Source: Isoetes taiwanensis (Eukaryota > Streptophyta > Lycopodiopsida > Isoetales > Isoetaceae). From it: 64,000 bases of DNA. Where the stretch lies: contig JAJEKV010000033.1 of assembly GCA_021234155.1 (NCBI GenBank), forward strand, positions 4,755,454 to 4,819,453, written 5' to 3'. Position numbers and translations under genes: made by a program. Positions 36,257-47,889 of this stretch are shown here, piece by piece; positions within the stretch are counted from its first letter, which is position 1, and each line of letters begins with the position of its first letter. The notes under the pieces are model-generated. The model searched no databases, was not told the origin of the DNA, and saw nothing but the letters and a program-made list of their open reading frames with translations.

Positions 36257-37540
36257 CTACGTCCACAATCTCGACTTCGAGAGTCCGAATATGGGGATAA
36301 CTTCCGTGTCCTGGACAATATGAGCAGGAGGTTGAAGCATAACAGGATGCGTGGCACTCTGCGTGGTGAAAAAGAGAGGTTGCTGAGTTTCATCAAGCAG
36401 AGGTTGCTTCATGACAGCGTGTACATCTACAGGAGCGGCAGGAGGTTCAGCATCTGAAAAGTGATCAACACGTTGGATTCGATTGCAAGGAGCCAGGTAA
36501 GGGTCAAGCAAAGCAGCCACAGCCTGAAGATCAAGAGTCATGTCTCCCCAAGGATCAGCATATTCGGGGTAGGATGACAGAGGCAGACTCGCAGGTGGAG
36601 CCTGAACTTGATAGATATTCTGGGCGTCCTCAGAATCGGTGTCGGAGAGAGAGGGTTCAGCATTGTCGACGGAAATGATTTTGCCTGTTTCCAAGTCCAT
36701 GGTGGCATTGAGGTGACCATCTGTGATGACTAACTGATCCGTGGCCCAGTAATGGATACTCTTGGCCTGGCGGAGAAAAGGTCTGCCGACCAACATTTCA
36801 TAATCACCTGGATCTTCTCCAGCCTTCCAAACACCAAATTCCAAGGGGAATCTGAGATCACCAATGTTGATGTGAAGAAGAGGCGTGACGCCTTGAGGTC
36901 TCGTGATATGGCCATTGGCCAATTTGATGTCATATGGGGCACGATAGAGTTGTTTGATGCCCATTTGTTTGCGGAGTTTATCCGTGATGAGATTGACCAC
37001 GCTACCTCCGTCAATTTGAACATGATTGACTTGTTGATTGCCCACCGTGGCATGTACCATGGGAGTAGAGGTAGCAACAGCCCCAACCAAAACAGTCGGG
37101 AGTGGTAACTGGTCCTTGAGAGCAGGACAGAGTTTCAAAATTGTGGCCAAACTTAAAGGAATTTTGATTTTGGCTAGCTCCTCTTGGAGTTCCAGAGGCA
37201 CATGAGAAAAAGGATCTGCTGGATCCACAGGTGCGGGAGTGCGTGGTAAAGAAGCAACAACTTCTTTGAGTAGGTCAACCTCTGCAGCTATATTTGGATA
37301 TGTCCGCGAGGCGTGGAGGTTGAGGCGTGGAAGGTGCTTCTTGTCTATGTTGAGCTCTAGTGGTGGCATGAACATTAGCCAACGTCGCGCCTTCGGCCAG
37401 CCTTGCATGAGGTTCAAAATGCTTTGGCGAACTTTAGGCATAACATGCGGCATGAGTTTCTCCAAGTCGGGTGCAAAGTGAACCTTTTTTTTCTTCTTCA
37501 TGAGGAATGGTGTCGACGCAAAGGCGGGTTCGCGTGCCAT
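36257..37540 (-). CDS. gypsy aspartic protease region (427-codon ORF)
   Basis: This is an open frame of 427 codons. It contains the retropepsin site VNHVQIDGGSVVNLIT (DGGS active-site loop, about residue 175) followed by PLLHINIGDLRFPLEFGVW and MLVGRPFLRQA, the usual second half of the fold. The N-terminus includes a basic MKKKKKVHF stretch. The C-terminal third is Pro/Asp-rich linker towards RT. The protease processes Gag-Pol. The frame is linked to gag and RT only across frameshifts. Confidence 0.75.
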   Translation of the reverse strand: MAREPAFASTPFLMKKKKKVHFAPDLEKLMPHVMPKVRQSILNLMQGWPKARRWLMFMPPLELNIDKKHLPRLNLHASRTYPNIAAEVDLLKEVVASLPRTPAPVDPADPFSHVPLELQEELAKIKIPLSLATILKLCPALKDQLPLPTVLVGAVATSTPMVHATVGNQQVNHVQIDGGSVVNLITDKLRKQMGIKQLYRAPYDIKLANGHITRPQGVTPLLHINIGDLRFPLEFGVWKAGEDPGDYEMLVGRPFLRQAKSIHYWATDQLVITDGHLNATMDLETGKIISVDNAEPSLSDTDSEDAQNIYQVQAPPASLPLSSYPEYADPWGDMTLDLQAVAALLDPYLAPCNRIQRVDHFSDAEPPAAPVDVHAVMKQPLLDETQQPLFFTTQSATHPVMLQPPAHIVQDTEVIPIFGLSKSRLWT

Positions 37541-37552
37541 TAGGAATAATGG

Positions 37553-39378
37553 TTAAGGGGCGTGGCGCCACGTGCAGCGTGAAACCAAACCAACCCAATT
37601 TGATGGCTGGACCGGAGGACTAAGAGCACGAAAAATTTCTTCCCCGTGCTTGTTGATCCATCCGAGGTTGATTGGCGGGAGCTGGTTGATAAGCGTGATT
37701 CTTTGAGGCACACGAGGTGGCTTCCTAAGAACAGGACGCGGGCCTTGTTTGCCATTAGCAATCCAGAGTTGGTAAGCCGTGAGGCGGACCGATGTGGTCT
37801 GATTTGTGCCAGGAAGCTGCACCTGAACTTGTGGAAGTTGAGGACACGCCGTGAGTGGTATGACCCCATTCTTGACAATGATAACACTGAGGCTTTGAAG
37901 GATCAAAAGGAGGACGTGTGTTGGGTCCCCGTTGTTGCTCCTGTTGCTGATAGAGTTGATTGGGTTGCGCCTGCAGTGGTGGCTGCTGATATTGCGATTG
38001 GTGCGGAGGTGTTGTTTGCACTTGATAAACCATCTTGTTGCGGAAAGGTGTAGGATGAGTGCGAGTGCACTCTTCCGTGGCTTGATTGCACATGTTGCAT
38101 CTTTACAATGAGGCGGGCCATTGGTGGAGTTGCACTCATTCACCAGTGGCCTTGATATTTGCGAGATATGGCACCAGATCCTGATCAACGCTGGGATTGG
38201 CGTGTTGAGGTTGAACAGCGATCCCGGGGAACCATGACGGGTGGAATGAAAGGGAGCTCCCGAAGAGCCACGCCACGGGGAGGAAACATTGACTGGCGAT
38301 TGACAAGATCGATAGCCCGCTCCAAAGTCTTGGCCAGGTGTCATCATGAGTCGGATAGGCGGAGGAAGTCCTTGGAGAAACCGCACCAAGATCCGCTCGT
38401 GTGGGGTACTCCTTGAGTTTCTTTGGCGAGAATGTGAAGTCGATATGCAAAATCCCCGGCGGACTCCGGGGGGGCTCTTGTTGAAGGTCATTGAGTTGCT
38501 TGAGATGAAGCCGATCATCATCCGTGGTCTCATAGTGAGAAAGAAAAGCAGTTCTCATTTCGACCAATCTTGTTTCCAAAGTGGCTTTTGTTGGACATGA
38601 GCCATTGATGAGGGGAGCCACGCAGTGTGGTGGAAAAAAGATGTGGAATTTCAGTTGAGGTTGCGCGCGACCATTCAGATGACAGCGAGCCTCAAATTCT
38701 TCCATGTGGGCCCGAGCACTTTGGTCTAAGGGTTTGCCTTTAGTGTTGCCAAAGGTGGGATAAGTCAGCTTAAGTGTCGAAAAGGTAGAGGTGAAAGTGC
38801 TTGGCTGGGCCTTGAATCGGATAGGGATTATATTGAGGTGGAGTTGGAGGTGGTATGGTGCCGGAAAAGACCCCGATGAAGGGGTTCTTGAGGTGGAGGT
38901 ACTTGGAGGTGCCTGATCATTGGTTTTGAGGTCTATAAGATTGTAAAACGTGAAGAGCGGTGGGAAAGGTAGGGAAGGGAAAGTCCCGTGGAGGAGCAAA
39001 AGAGACATGTGGATATCCTTGTCCACCCGGGGGAGATGATGGTTGTGAAAGCAGAGGCGCATGGCGGATTTAATGATGGATGTAAGCATGTTCTGGGGTA
39101 TGAAAGTAAGGTTGAGAAGGTGGAGCCTGATAGGGCTCCTGATAGTGATGAGGTGACTGAGGCTGTGAGCAATGTTTGCACGCTTGAGGTGGGGAATTTG
39201 GACGAGACATGACACGAGGGGTGGGTGGCGCCGACTGAGCCCTAGACCGAATGTGGCCTCCCTCAATGTCATAAGCAGATCCATACATATCACGAACAAC
39301 TTCGGCGTCGTGATGACGCTCCAGCGAGCGCCCGTGCAGGGAAAGAAGTTCTTCAGTGTGAAGTTTCCGGACGGACAT
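37553..39378 (-). pseudogene. gag: gypsy gag (capsid/nucleocapsid), frameshifted
   Basis: The likely start is the - strand ATG at 39378 in a GCCGCCATG context, opening with MSVRKLHTEELLSLHGRS. After a Pro/Gln/Ser-rich N-terminus the frame changes near 39070. A capsid-type region follows at about 38700-38450 (AHMEEFEARCHLNG, FLSHYETTDDDRLHLKQLND) and continues, after another frameshift, with ERILVRFLQGLPPPIRLMM. A nucleocapsid knuckle CYHCQEWGHTTHG lies at about 37875. The fourth ligand Cys is found only in the neighbouring frame, so a frameshift falls inside the knuckle. Confidence 0.75.
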
Positions 39379-39427
39379 GGCGGCTGAAAGAAGGGAAGAG
39401 CGAATCGACTGGCACAGCGGCATGCGG

Positions 39428-40021
39428 TGTTTGGGGTCTGGGTTCGGGAACTCCCGGAAGACAGCCCTCTGTGAGGACCCGTGGATCTAACAGGAGAATC
39501 CGGGGGACTATGTCACGCGGGATTTGCAAGAAGAGAACAAGAGGAAGAAAACAGAACAAAAGAGAACAATGAGAGGAAAATGATAAGCTTCCTTGATATC
39601 AATGATGAACATACATGAGCTCTCGCAATCGAGAGAAGACTGAAGAGAGACAAGACTCAAAACTCATCTAAAACTCATGTGCTAGCTCTACTCATATATA
39701 TAGTACAATGGCCTTTGGCCCAATATAGACACTCTGACTGATCTCGGTGCCGACTCCTGGAAGGAGGCCTGATTTGCAGGAATGCTGGCGGTGCCTCTTG
39801 AAGTGCCTAGAATCACGCTGACGCTGACGCGGGCGGTGACGGGCCGTCACTTGTCTGAGCGGCGCCTCTTGTTGACGGACGCAGGCTTTGACTGCGTGGT
39901 CTGCTGCTTGGTCTTCTGCTGAGCCTTTGATGGCTGACCCGTGGCTGACTGTGGATCCTTGTTCTTGACCTGGTCCGTCGTATGCATGAATAGTCCTGTA
40001 CCAGGAGGCACAGGACTAACA
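39428..40021 (-). repeat. 5' LTR of the gypsy element
   Basis: The LTR is 594 bp with the same termini as the 3' LTR. Compared with that copy, the 39428-39732 part shows two substitutions. The 39733-40021 part shows dozens of substitutions and indels, many of them CpG-to-TpG changes in this copy. The gag start codon lies only about 50 nt inside it. Confidence 0.93.
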
Positions 40022-40026
40022 ATTTC

Positions 40027-43000
40027 AAAAAAACTCAATTTACGAAACAATTCAACAAACCTAGCTTATCTATTTCTGCTCCGCAGCACCCGAATCCAAG
40101 TTCCAGCACATAACAAAATCTTCAGGTCCTGATGGACCCTGCTATCCAATCTCCCTGGCTGCTAATTGACCCTAAATATACCTGAACTGATAGAAAATAA
40201 AGACCCATGTATACACAAAGGGCCGAATAGACGAATGATAACGGCGCATTTCATCTGCCAAAAAACTATTGAAACCAGCCATCAACACCGCAACAGATCC
40301 ACAACCGAATCAAAGAAAAAAAAGAGAATAAGGAAGGAGGGAGGAGGGGAGAGAAGAGAAACAGAATGTCGTGAAGAAGAGATAAAAGAAAATTAGTGGA
40401 TTTTCTTAATATCTAGAGCCATTGATGTGAAATTATTTTAGATCTAATGGACGATATTAATTGAGATGAGGTGGCATGAGGTGGCTTACCACATAGACTC
40501 CTTAAAATTGCATGAAACAATGCACCTCTATTTTTCGTCCTGTATATCTGCTCATTTACATTATGCTAATATATATTCCTATATTTACTAATTGTTGATT
40601 AGCCATCAGGAACCTCATAGGTCTTTTCAAGAGTTGAGGTATTCTTTGCCATCTCTAACTCAACTCCTGCTCGTCCAGCGCAATATATGCTAGCAATCTA
40701 AGAATTGCATGTTGCAAGGCATATCCTTGGGACATTACAATACAATTCCAGATCAAGGAAAGAACAACTTGAATAGCAATATACATATCTGGGACATTAC
40801 ATGTTTCAAATATAAAGTCATCTTCTCGCGATTAGCCTTGGGATTAAAAGGTGCCGCTATATGGAAAACAAGACGCCTTTGTAAATATGTTACATGATAT
40901 GTATATTTATACAGTTTGACAACACTTTTATTACTGTCACGGTTTTTCCCTCGAAAACCTTTCGAGGTTCTTATTGGATCCCATAGACCGATTGATCTTC
41001 ATGGACGATAAAAACTCTATTGTATTCTAATCGTATTCTAATCTATTCTATATTTAGTACCAAATATTCTGCATCTGTGTACAGCTCATACAAAATTGGA
41101 GAGTTTTGTGAACTTGTAACTACCATAGCTCTGACAATAATCCTTACCAAAACATATTTTATGGAGTCCACATGCACCAAAAACGAAGGGATAATTCACA
41201 ATTTGCTTGACCCTGCAACATAACATTTAATAAATCAACCAACCAAGCAACATAGCATATGCGCATTTCAGAATTTTGCTATGGTAGAAAAAATAAGAAG
41301 AAGGTAAACAAACCCAAGCTGAAATAAGCAACTACTCAAAGTCCAATAAAAATCTACTTGAAGAATCAACAATGTGTTTGTAAAAATAATCTTACAAATA
41401 ATAAACATTCACAAACCTGATGTATCTTTGTCGGATCAGCACTCAAGCATGGTGGATTGGTTTGGCCATACCAGACTTGAAAACAAGGGTATGGAAGCGG
41501 TGTTCAAGGAAATTTCAACTTAAGTGCTAGGATATAATCGAGCTTGTTCCGGCTCTCTTCAAGCAAACCATAGCAGAAACATTCAATGGAGCAAGGTCTC
41601 GCCCTAAAAAAATTGTCTCTGTTTCTTCTCATCCAAATCCAAAGTGCAGCATTACGGATTCGACTAAGTGCATATTGAACTCTCCATAACTGAGTTTATT
41701 TCTTAATCCATATTCTCTAATAAGCTTAAGCTTTGCGTCTAACTACTACTCCTCAAAAGGACGGCATGGAAGGACTGCATAGGTATCCAAAATTTAGAGG
41801 AGGAAAAAGACCATTGAGTAATAATTAAAACACAGTGCACACTCTAGATGACCGCACGATTTTCCTTTTGCTCTAAAATTTAATGGCTAAGAAATGATGC
41901 ACTCTAGAAATACTATTTAGTATGTCAGCTCAAATACAACAATCAAATGATAAGAAAACCATAATAAAAAGCGTATAAAAAGTATAAAGGAAATCCTATG
42001 TTATTATGCTACATATGTCAATTGATTGTCTGACCTAACCTTCATGATATTTTGAGATGCTGCACCTCATTCTCGAAGGTCAAGCACAAGAGGGATTGCA
42101 CCGAGAATAAATTAAAAAGAACTAGCCAGAATAAGCTTATGGTGCAATTCTTCTTTAAATATCCATCAAGAAGAAGGAGAAGGAAGAAGACCAATAAAGC
42201 AAACCCTTGATCAAGCATTCTAAAGCAAAAAAGAAATGAGCCTATAAGTAGTGCACCATGTAAAAGGGTCAAAGGCAAAACAAGGACATTTTGTTAAAAT
42301 TTCTTAATAAGAATATAAAACTTTGCCATAATCAAATTTATTTTTGATGTCTTAGTCTAACTAACAAAGAATGTAAAAGCAACTATCTGCAAATACATAA
42401 ATAAGGGTTGAAGTGAAGTAAAAAGCAGAGACCCATCAATCAAACAAAGAAGAGTCTAGGTCTGCATTGCCCAGTTTACAAAACCCAAAATGGTGCAAGC
42501 AAAACAAGCTCTCTTTCTGCAGCCAGAAGAAGAATTCATACTTCAAAGGATGTACGGAATACCAAGATGTTTATTCTGGACAATCTGTTATAACTCGAAA
42601 GCAAAGAAGCATTGCTATTTGATACTTTTTTTACTGTATCTTCATCATTGTTAACCCTAGAGGTGGCTTAGCATTGATTTCTTTTAGCATCTAGACTGCC
42701 TCACTCTTCCCTAGCTTGCCTTGTATCTCCCCTTTTAGATAAATGATCAATAGATAGAATGCTATTTGGCGAGAAAGACGCATGTTCGTGTTGAACTTAG
42801 CAAAATTGGATCAAACACATCAACGTTGATCTTGGACAAGAACACTGAAAGCACAGATGATTGGTCAAGCTTAGAAACTCATGACTGATTTAAGTCAAAA
42901 TATGAGCATAAATGCATTGTTTACCATAAGTTTTGGCTTAGATTAGGCCTAATATTCATATCCTTAACTTGCTCCTCAACTTGAGCTATTAACAAAAACA

Positions 43001-43250
43001 GCTACTTGTTTTAGCAATTATTCACATACACACACACACGCACGCACGCGCGCATCGCCCCAAACGCACAAAAAAGGGGAGGCAACTTTAAAATTTAAAC
43101 TTCAACGATAAAGTCACAATCATGAAGACAAAACCATTGAATGAATTTTGAGAATTTTGGATACCCAAGTGCCTTGGTCATAATGTCACCCACCATCTCA
43201 AAACTTGGACAACACTTTGAACAAAATGAACTTTTATGTCTACCAACTAG
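40027..43250. other. Non-coding stretch
   Basis: It is AT-rich with no recognised gene. It contains an A/G-rich tract at 40310-40390, the third ATTCT-tailed repeat (40895-41037) and a short (CA)n/(CG)n run at 43022-43053. ORFs such as 42042-42278 (-) have no motif. Small unrecognised exons cannot be excluded. Confidence 0.5.
40895..41037 (+). repeat. ATTCT-tailed dispersed repeat, copy 3
   Basis: It matches copy 1 block by block ('acagtttgacaacacttt', 'attactgtcacggttt', 'cctcgaaaacctttcgaggt', 'cccatagaccgattg', 'catggacgataaaaact') and ends in degenerate CTATT/GTATTCTAAT units. Confidence 0.65.
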
Positions 43251-43259
43251 GAACTAGTG

Positions 43260-43895
43260 ATTACAGAGGAAAACCTTAAAGACATCTGGAGAAATACTTG
43301 GTTGAAATATCTTCCCCCACGCATTAACGCCTTTCTTTGGCAAGTGATCCACAAGGTTTAATGGGTCAATCGGCTAGTCTCAAAATGGGACAATAACGTT
43401 AGCTTATGCTGCCCCTATGTGAGAAACCTACCTGGTGGAATGTGAGATGCTGCAAATAGTATGGCATGGAGTCTAGATAGCTTTGAATACCCTTTAGGAA
43501 CTAAAGCAATTGCTATTGGAAATTCTTTTCCTGGAATTGTCCATGAAGAAGAAGGCCTTTCATATAGCTAGGGCTTGGACAATTTAGTCCATATAGAAAG
43601 GAGGAATGCCCTAGTCTTCTATGAGGATCGAGGGTAATATATATCATCACATCAGCTACTTATACATGGTACTTGAAAGACTAAAAACTTTAGACTAGTG
43701 TTTGAGAGTGAAGAACATGTAGAGGTAGAAATATGGGGCATCTAAATCTACTCTAGGTTGAAAAAGAAAATAGTGCAAGATGGAGCCATGTAGCTATCCC
43801 CATCTCATCTTCGTAGATGGGTACACCCCTTCCAATGGCCTTGTATCATTCTTCCAAAGTAAATAAAGCCTATTTTTTATCCCTCAAAAAAAAAG
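43260..43895 (+). mobile_element. 5'-truncated LINE 3' fragment
   Basis: A zf-RVT-like remnant reads LKDIWRNTWLKYLPPRINAF, then LWQVIHK, a stop, VSKWDNNVSLCCP, and in a shifted frame ETYLVECEML, matching the ET..H...C pattern of LINE ORF2 C-termini. The segment ends in 'aaataaagcc...ccctcaaaaaaaaa' at about 43886-43895, an A-tail with an upstream AATAAA. Frameshifts and stops are present. Confidence 0.7.
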
Positions 43896-44218
43896 GGAAG
43901 GGAAGCTTATCCCTCCAAATAAAAGTAGCGATCCATATAGCCAAGGGTTGGTCGGATATGCTAGTACATGTGGCAGAGATGTAGACTCCTTACACTTCTA
44001 GCTTGCTGGGTTTGTTGAGAGAAGAAGCTTTCTAAGTAGACTAGTTGCTTAAACTAGGTTCTAGTTTGGATATAGGACCACTATCTCAGTCGATTCTCGA
44101 TTGGGTATGGGACCACTATCTAAGTCGATTCTAGATTCTAGTGTGGGAATGCTAAGAAGAGGATGAGAATGTTGCAAAGCAAATGGACCGCTACCTAAAC
44201 CGATTCTAGATTCTAGTT

Positions 44219-44491
44219 TGAAGATAATAACCATGCTACCTTAACTATTCTATATTTTAGTTTATCGTTTGAACTTGGAATTATACCATTCAGCAGCAAT
44301 TATGCTATTGGTTATCTTTACTTGTTCAAAAAAGGTTACATGTGTGACATGATGGCCTTGAAGATAATAACCATTGCTACCTTCTAGATTTTAGTTTATG
44401 GTTTGAACTTGGAATTATACCATTCAACAGCAATTATACTATTGGTGATCTTTACTTGTTAAAAAAAAGGTACATGTGTGACATGATGGCC
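44219..44491 (+). repeat. Tandem duplication, about 135-bp unit, two copies
   Basis: Copy 1 (about 44219-44357) and copy 2 (about 44358-44491) share 'ttgaagataataaccat', 'tggtttgaacttggaattat', 'accattca(g/a)cagcaatta' and end in 'acatgtgtgacatgatggcc'. A shorter imperfect repeat ('ggaccactatctaagtcgattcta' type) precedes it at 44070-44215. Confidence 0.85.
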
Positions 44492-44705
44492 TTATAAAAG
44501 GGAAGCATGTGCGATATCATAATCAGAAAAGCATTTTTTCCTGTGGTGCATTCTTGTGCCGCCACGTCTGATGCTCCAATATCAAGGAATCGTAATTGGG
44601 TGCAAGAATTCTAGATTGCAGCTTCAATCGGCCATCTAGAGTTATGCAATCCGGTGATCATGTGCAACAGACTCTCTAAAATCCTTCCCCGATTATGATA
44701 TTGTT

Positions 44706-44801
44706 AGGGTAAGCCAAACGGTCCGTGATTCCCAGTTAGTAGCTCCCGGCTGACGCCGGTCGCTGCTAAACTGGGAATTGCATCCAAATTAGCTCACCCT
44801 A
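44706..44801. mobile_element. Small foldback MITE, about 96 bp
   Basis: The two halves are inverted copies: AGGGTAAGCC...TTCCCAGTTAGTAGC and, inverted from the right, AGGGTGAGCT...TTCCCAGTTTAGCAGC, around a GC-rich loop. The GGGT...ACCC ends next to TA suggest a PIF/Harbinger relative, but no clean TSD is seen. Confidence 0.55.
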
Positions 44802-45859
44802 GAAACTTTGAATATTTGACTATTATTTGGTGAAATGAAATGGCATATTCATGACATTAAAAAAATGGGAAATTTTTAAATATGCCCTTGTATTTTTGCA
44901 TATTTATCAAAATGTCCCTATATCTTTGTTATTTGTCAAAATGCCCTTCATGCCCAATGCAACAAGAATCGACGAAGAGATCTGTAGCAACAATTTTTGA
45001 GGTCTTCAAGATTGCCCCACAGATTACTAATGTGGCAACTTAATGATGTGGCAACTGGAGCGGTAAGGGACTGGTCGATTTGGAAAGCAAGGACTGAGTA
45101 AGCCGATCTGAGGCAGCAGAAGTGAGAAAAACTAGATAAGGACCCGAAATAAAAACCGAAAAAGGATTAGTTGCATCAGCCAAAATTTGTATTGTGGCAT
45201 TTGGGGAAGACAAAAGGAGGGCGTACAAGGACAATTCGGGGGTAATTGCAGATCTATGGTTCTTGGATGGATTTGAAGGAGGCATTTCGAATCTGCTTGA
45301 TGAGTCTGCATGATGAGTTACAGAAGGGAAAAAGGAGAGCTGCAAACTTATACAGGAGAGGCTTAATTAATTTGGAACTGTGCAATTATTTGCACGATGT
45401 TGGTAAAATTGATTAGCTAATTTAAAGCTCTCTTGATCGCTTGCTCTTACTTTCTACCCAAATCATTTAAAGGCTGCAACAAATCACTTACAGAGGTGAC
45501 AGATATATCTCCGATCTGGTGGAAGATTCTAGGTGAGAAGTGTGTTGGAGATTGAGGGTTGGAATTATCTTGGTTCCAATCCCAGGCTCAATGCCTTTTG
45601 ATTCTAACAGATGCCTTTTGATTCTAAAAGGCGAAGCTTCCGCCTACTACCCATTCAAGCAAAATTACTTGATCCAGCTACGTAACATGCAGAAGTAGAA
45701 ACAGGGGAGCATAGTTTGATAAATACAAAAAATAAAGGGGCATTTTGACAAATACGGGAAAATATAGGGGCATTTTTAGAATTTTCCCTGGAAAATAGGT
45801 ATCTCGCACTTACTCTTAACGTTTCCGGTATAATAAAACCTGTTTTAAGCAAAAGGCAC
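44802..45859. other. Downstream flank of the PDH gene; nothing recognised
   Basis: AT-rich sequence with partly duplicated 'aaatatgcccttgtatttttgcatatttatcaaaatgtccc'-like text at about 44877-44955, and a similar inverted stretch at about 45720-45790 ('aaggggcattttgacaaata'). These form a loose, roughly 900-bp-spaced inverted pair. The - strand ORF at 45040-45345 is Ser/Leu-rich without a motif. Confidence 0.4.
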
Positions 45860-47493
45860 TTAATGTTTGCAAAGCTCTCTTACTGCATGGACAATCTGTG
45901 GAGGTTGCACCACGGTTGCATCTTCTAGAGTACCAGCATAAGGTGTTGGTACATCTTGGGAAGATAAGCAACCAATAGGGCCATCCAAGTAATCAAAGAA
46001 ATTCTCCATGATCGCAGCTCTCAAACTAGCCCCAATTCCTCCAGTCCTCATGCATTCTTCCACAATCAGTACTTTGTGTGTTTTTTTTACTGAATTCCCT
46101 ATTGTATAAAGGTCAAAAGGCTTCAATGACCTTATATCAATAATTTCAGGATCATAGCCCTCGCTCACGAGGGTCTTAGCTGCTTGGAGAACATGATGCC
46201 TCATCCTGGAGTATGTCAAAATGGTGATATCATTTCCAGGCCGCACAAGCTCTGCCTCCTCAAGGCAAAGCACATAGTCTTCGTCTGGTATTCTTTCCTT
46301 CAAATTATAAAGCAGCACATGCTCAAATAAAATAACAGGGTTCTCGCTCCTTATTGCAGCTTTCATCAGTCCCTTGGCATTATAAGGAGTTGAGCATGCA
46401 ACCATCTGCAATCCAGGAACAGACTGGAAATATGACTCCAGTCGTTGAGAATGTTCTGCCCCAAGCTGCCTGCCGACACCGCCAGGGCCCCTAATGACAC
46501 AAGGAATTTTGAACTGTCCACCTGAAGTGTAGTGAAGCATGCCACAGTTATTTGAAATCTGGTTGAATGCTAACAGCAGGAAACCCATGTTCATGCCCTC
46601 AATGACTGGGCGCAAGCCTGTCATGGCAGCACCAATGGCCATGCCAGTAAACGAATTCTCACAAATAGGGGTATCAAGCAATCTCAGATCCCCAAACTTC
46701 TCTGCAAAACCCTTAGTGACTTTGTATGACCCACCATAATGGCCAACGTCCTCTCCAATGACAACTACTTTGGGATCCCTTTCCATCTCCTCTTCCAAAC
46801 CTTCTCGGAGGGCCTCAAAAAGCAGCACTTCATGCCTGTGGCATTACATTAAAAAGCAGCAAGTAATGCAGTTAAGATGATGCAGCAACTAGAGAAGCTA
46901 ATGCTCTTTTGAGAAAGAGATGGAATACCAACCCAGACTTGGCCGAAGTAGAGGTAGATGCCTCCTTCCTAACCTGCAAAATTGATAAATCATACCCAGT
47001 GACAAGATTATTACATAATTTTACCCAACACCTTCCTAAATTATACCCAGTGACAAGGTTATTACATAATTTTACCCCCAACACCTTCCTATTTGCCTCC
47101 ATTCTTATCCTAGTCCTTAGTTCAAGGCATACAACTAAAGAGTTCAAGTATGCAACTTACTGCAACAGCCTTGGTGCTTGTCTTTGATCTTGAGATGTTC
47201 TTTGAAATATTATCACCCAAAGCTCCATGGATGACACATGCAGCAACTCCTCTATGATCTGCAGATAACACAGATATATTACTATTAAATCAAATAATTA
47301 AAATCTTTGATAGAGAAATCTATATACATCATGAGATAGCTAGCATAAAGAGAGACAAAAAAGAACCTGATATACTTGGCAGGAAGCTGATATTCATCCT
47401 CGAAACGTAAGATGAAGATGATGATGAAAGTAGGGAAACTGAATTCGTCCCTGAAGGGGTGCCTACAGTAGCCATGCCTTGGACCACAGCCAT
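45860..47493 (-). CDS. PDH-E1 BETA: Plastid pyruvate dehydrogenase E1 component, beta subunit
   Basis: This is the thiamine-diphosphate E1-beta subunit of the chloroplast PDH complex, which converts pyruvate to acetyl-CoA for fatty-acid synthesis. Four coding exons join in frame: 47367-47493, 47161-47258, 46933-46973 and 45860-46835, all with GT-AG introns, giving about 413 aa (Arabidopsis has about 406). Exons 1-3 give a Ser/Ala-rich transit peptide. Exon 4 carries [83 protein letters not shown] and [14 protein letters not shown], diagnostic of the plastid isoform. The reading frame is intact. An inferred leader intron (47506-47787) splits the 5' UTR. This is the only clearly functional host gene in the window. 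Confidence 0.97.
46989..47091 (+). repeat. Tandem duplication inside PDH intron 2
   Basis: Two copies of about 50 bp share 'atacccagtgacaag', 'ttattacataattttaccc' and 'caacaccttccta'. They lie between coding exons 3 and 2 and do not touch the splice signals. Confidence 0.9.
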
Positions 47494-47787
47494 GTTTCGA
47501 AGCTCCTACAAATGCATCCCAAAACATCAGTTCCATATTCCACCACATAGAATGATATGCTCTATATGTCATATTATGAAGCTCGATAAAAGGCCTAACT
47601 TGCTTAGAAACTGCTAACATGCAGATCAGAGGAAAAGCCAAAAAGGCAAGGCAGAGCAATGCAGATAGATTTACATCCTAGAGGCTAATGAAAGCTGCTA
47701 ACTTACATGGGCAGGGGCTAACTTCCAGGAGATCCATGCAAAAGAAAACAGCAAAGAAGAGGAGAGCAGAATATGGAACAGATCTAA

Positions 47788-47886
47788 CCTGAAAATTGGA
47801 TGCGGACTGCAGGAAAAAGGATGCTTAAGAAACAGAGGGCGGAGGCGCTACAAACGACAAAGCCCCCTTATGTAGAATATAAAAAC
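47788..47886 (-). promoter_or_regulatory. Inferred core promoter and leader exon of the PDH gene
   Basis: On the - strand a TATA-like TTTATATTC lies at about 47877-47885. About 100 bp downstream a TTCAG/GTTAGA donor (47788) could splice to TTTGTAG/GAGC (47505), 12 nt before the start codon. This is a prediction from signal spacing only. Confidence 0.4.
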
Positions 47887-47889
47887 ATC

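Larger units (their letters stand above)
28886..40021 (-). mobile_element. Ty3/gypsy LTR retrotransposon, 11.1 kb, with extra ORFs
   Basis: Two LTRs (28886-29481 and 39428-40021) are flanked by an exact 5-bp TSD, ATTTC (28881-28885 and 40022-40026). On the - strand the order is 5' LTR, gag, aspartic protease, RT, RNase H, integrase, a spacer with an antisense ORF, a large additional ORF, a purine-rich tract and the 3' LTR. PR-RT-RH-IN order marks Ty3/gypsy. The DGGS protease site and lack of an obvious chromodomain suggest the OTA (Tat/Athila-like) group, by inference. Several stops and frameshifts make it non-autonomous. A tRNA primer-binding site beginning TGG is not evident next to the 5' LTR. 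Confidence 0.95.

Noticed and set aside
35948-36457. + strand ORF of 169 codons
   Set aside because: Antisense to gypsy RT/protease coding, with no motif of its own.
44070-44491. Possible CRISPR-like repeats
   Set aside because: Only two long, adjacent, imperfect copies without spacers, in plant nuclear DNA.
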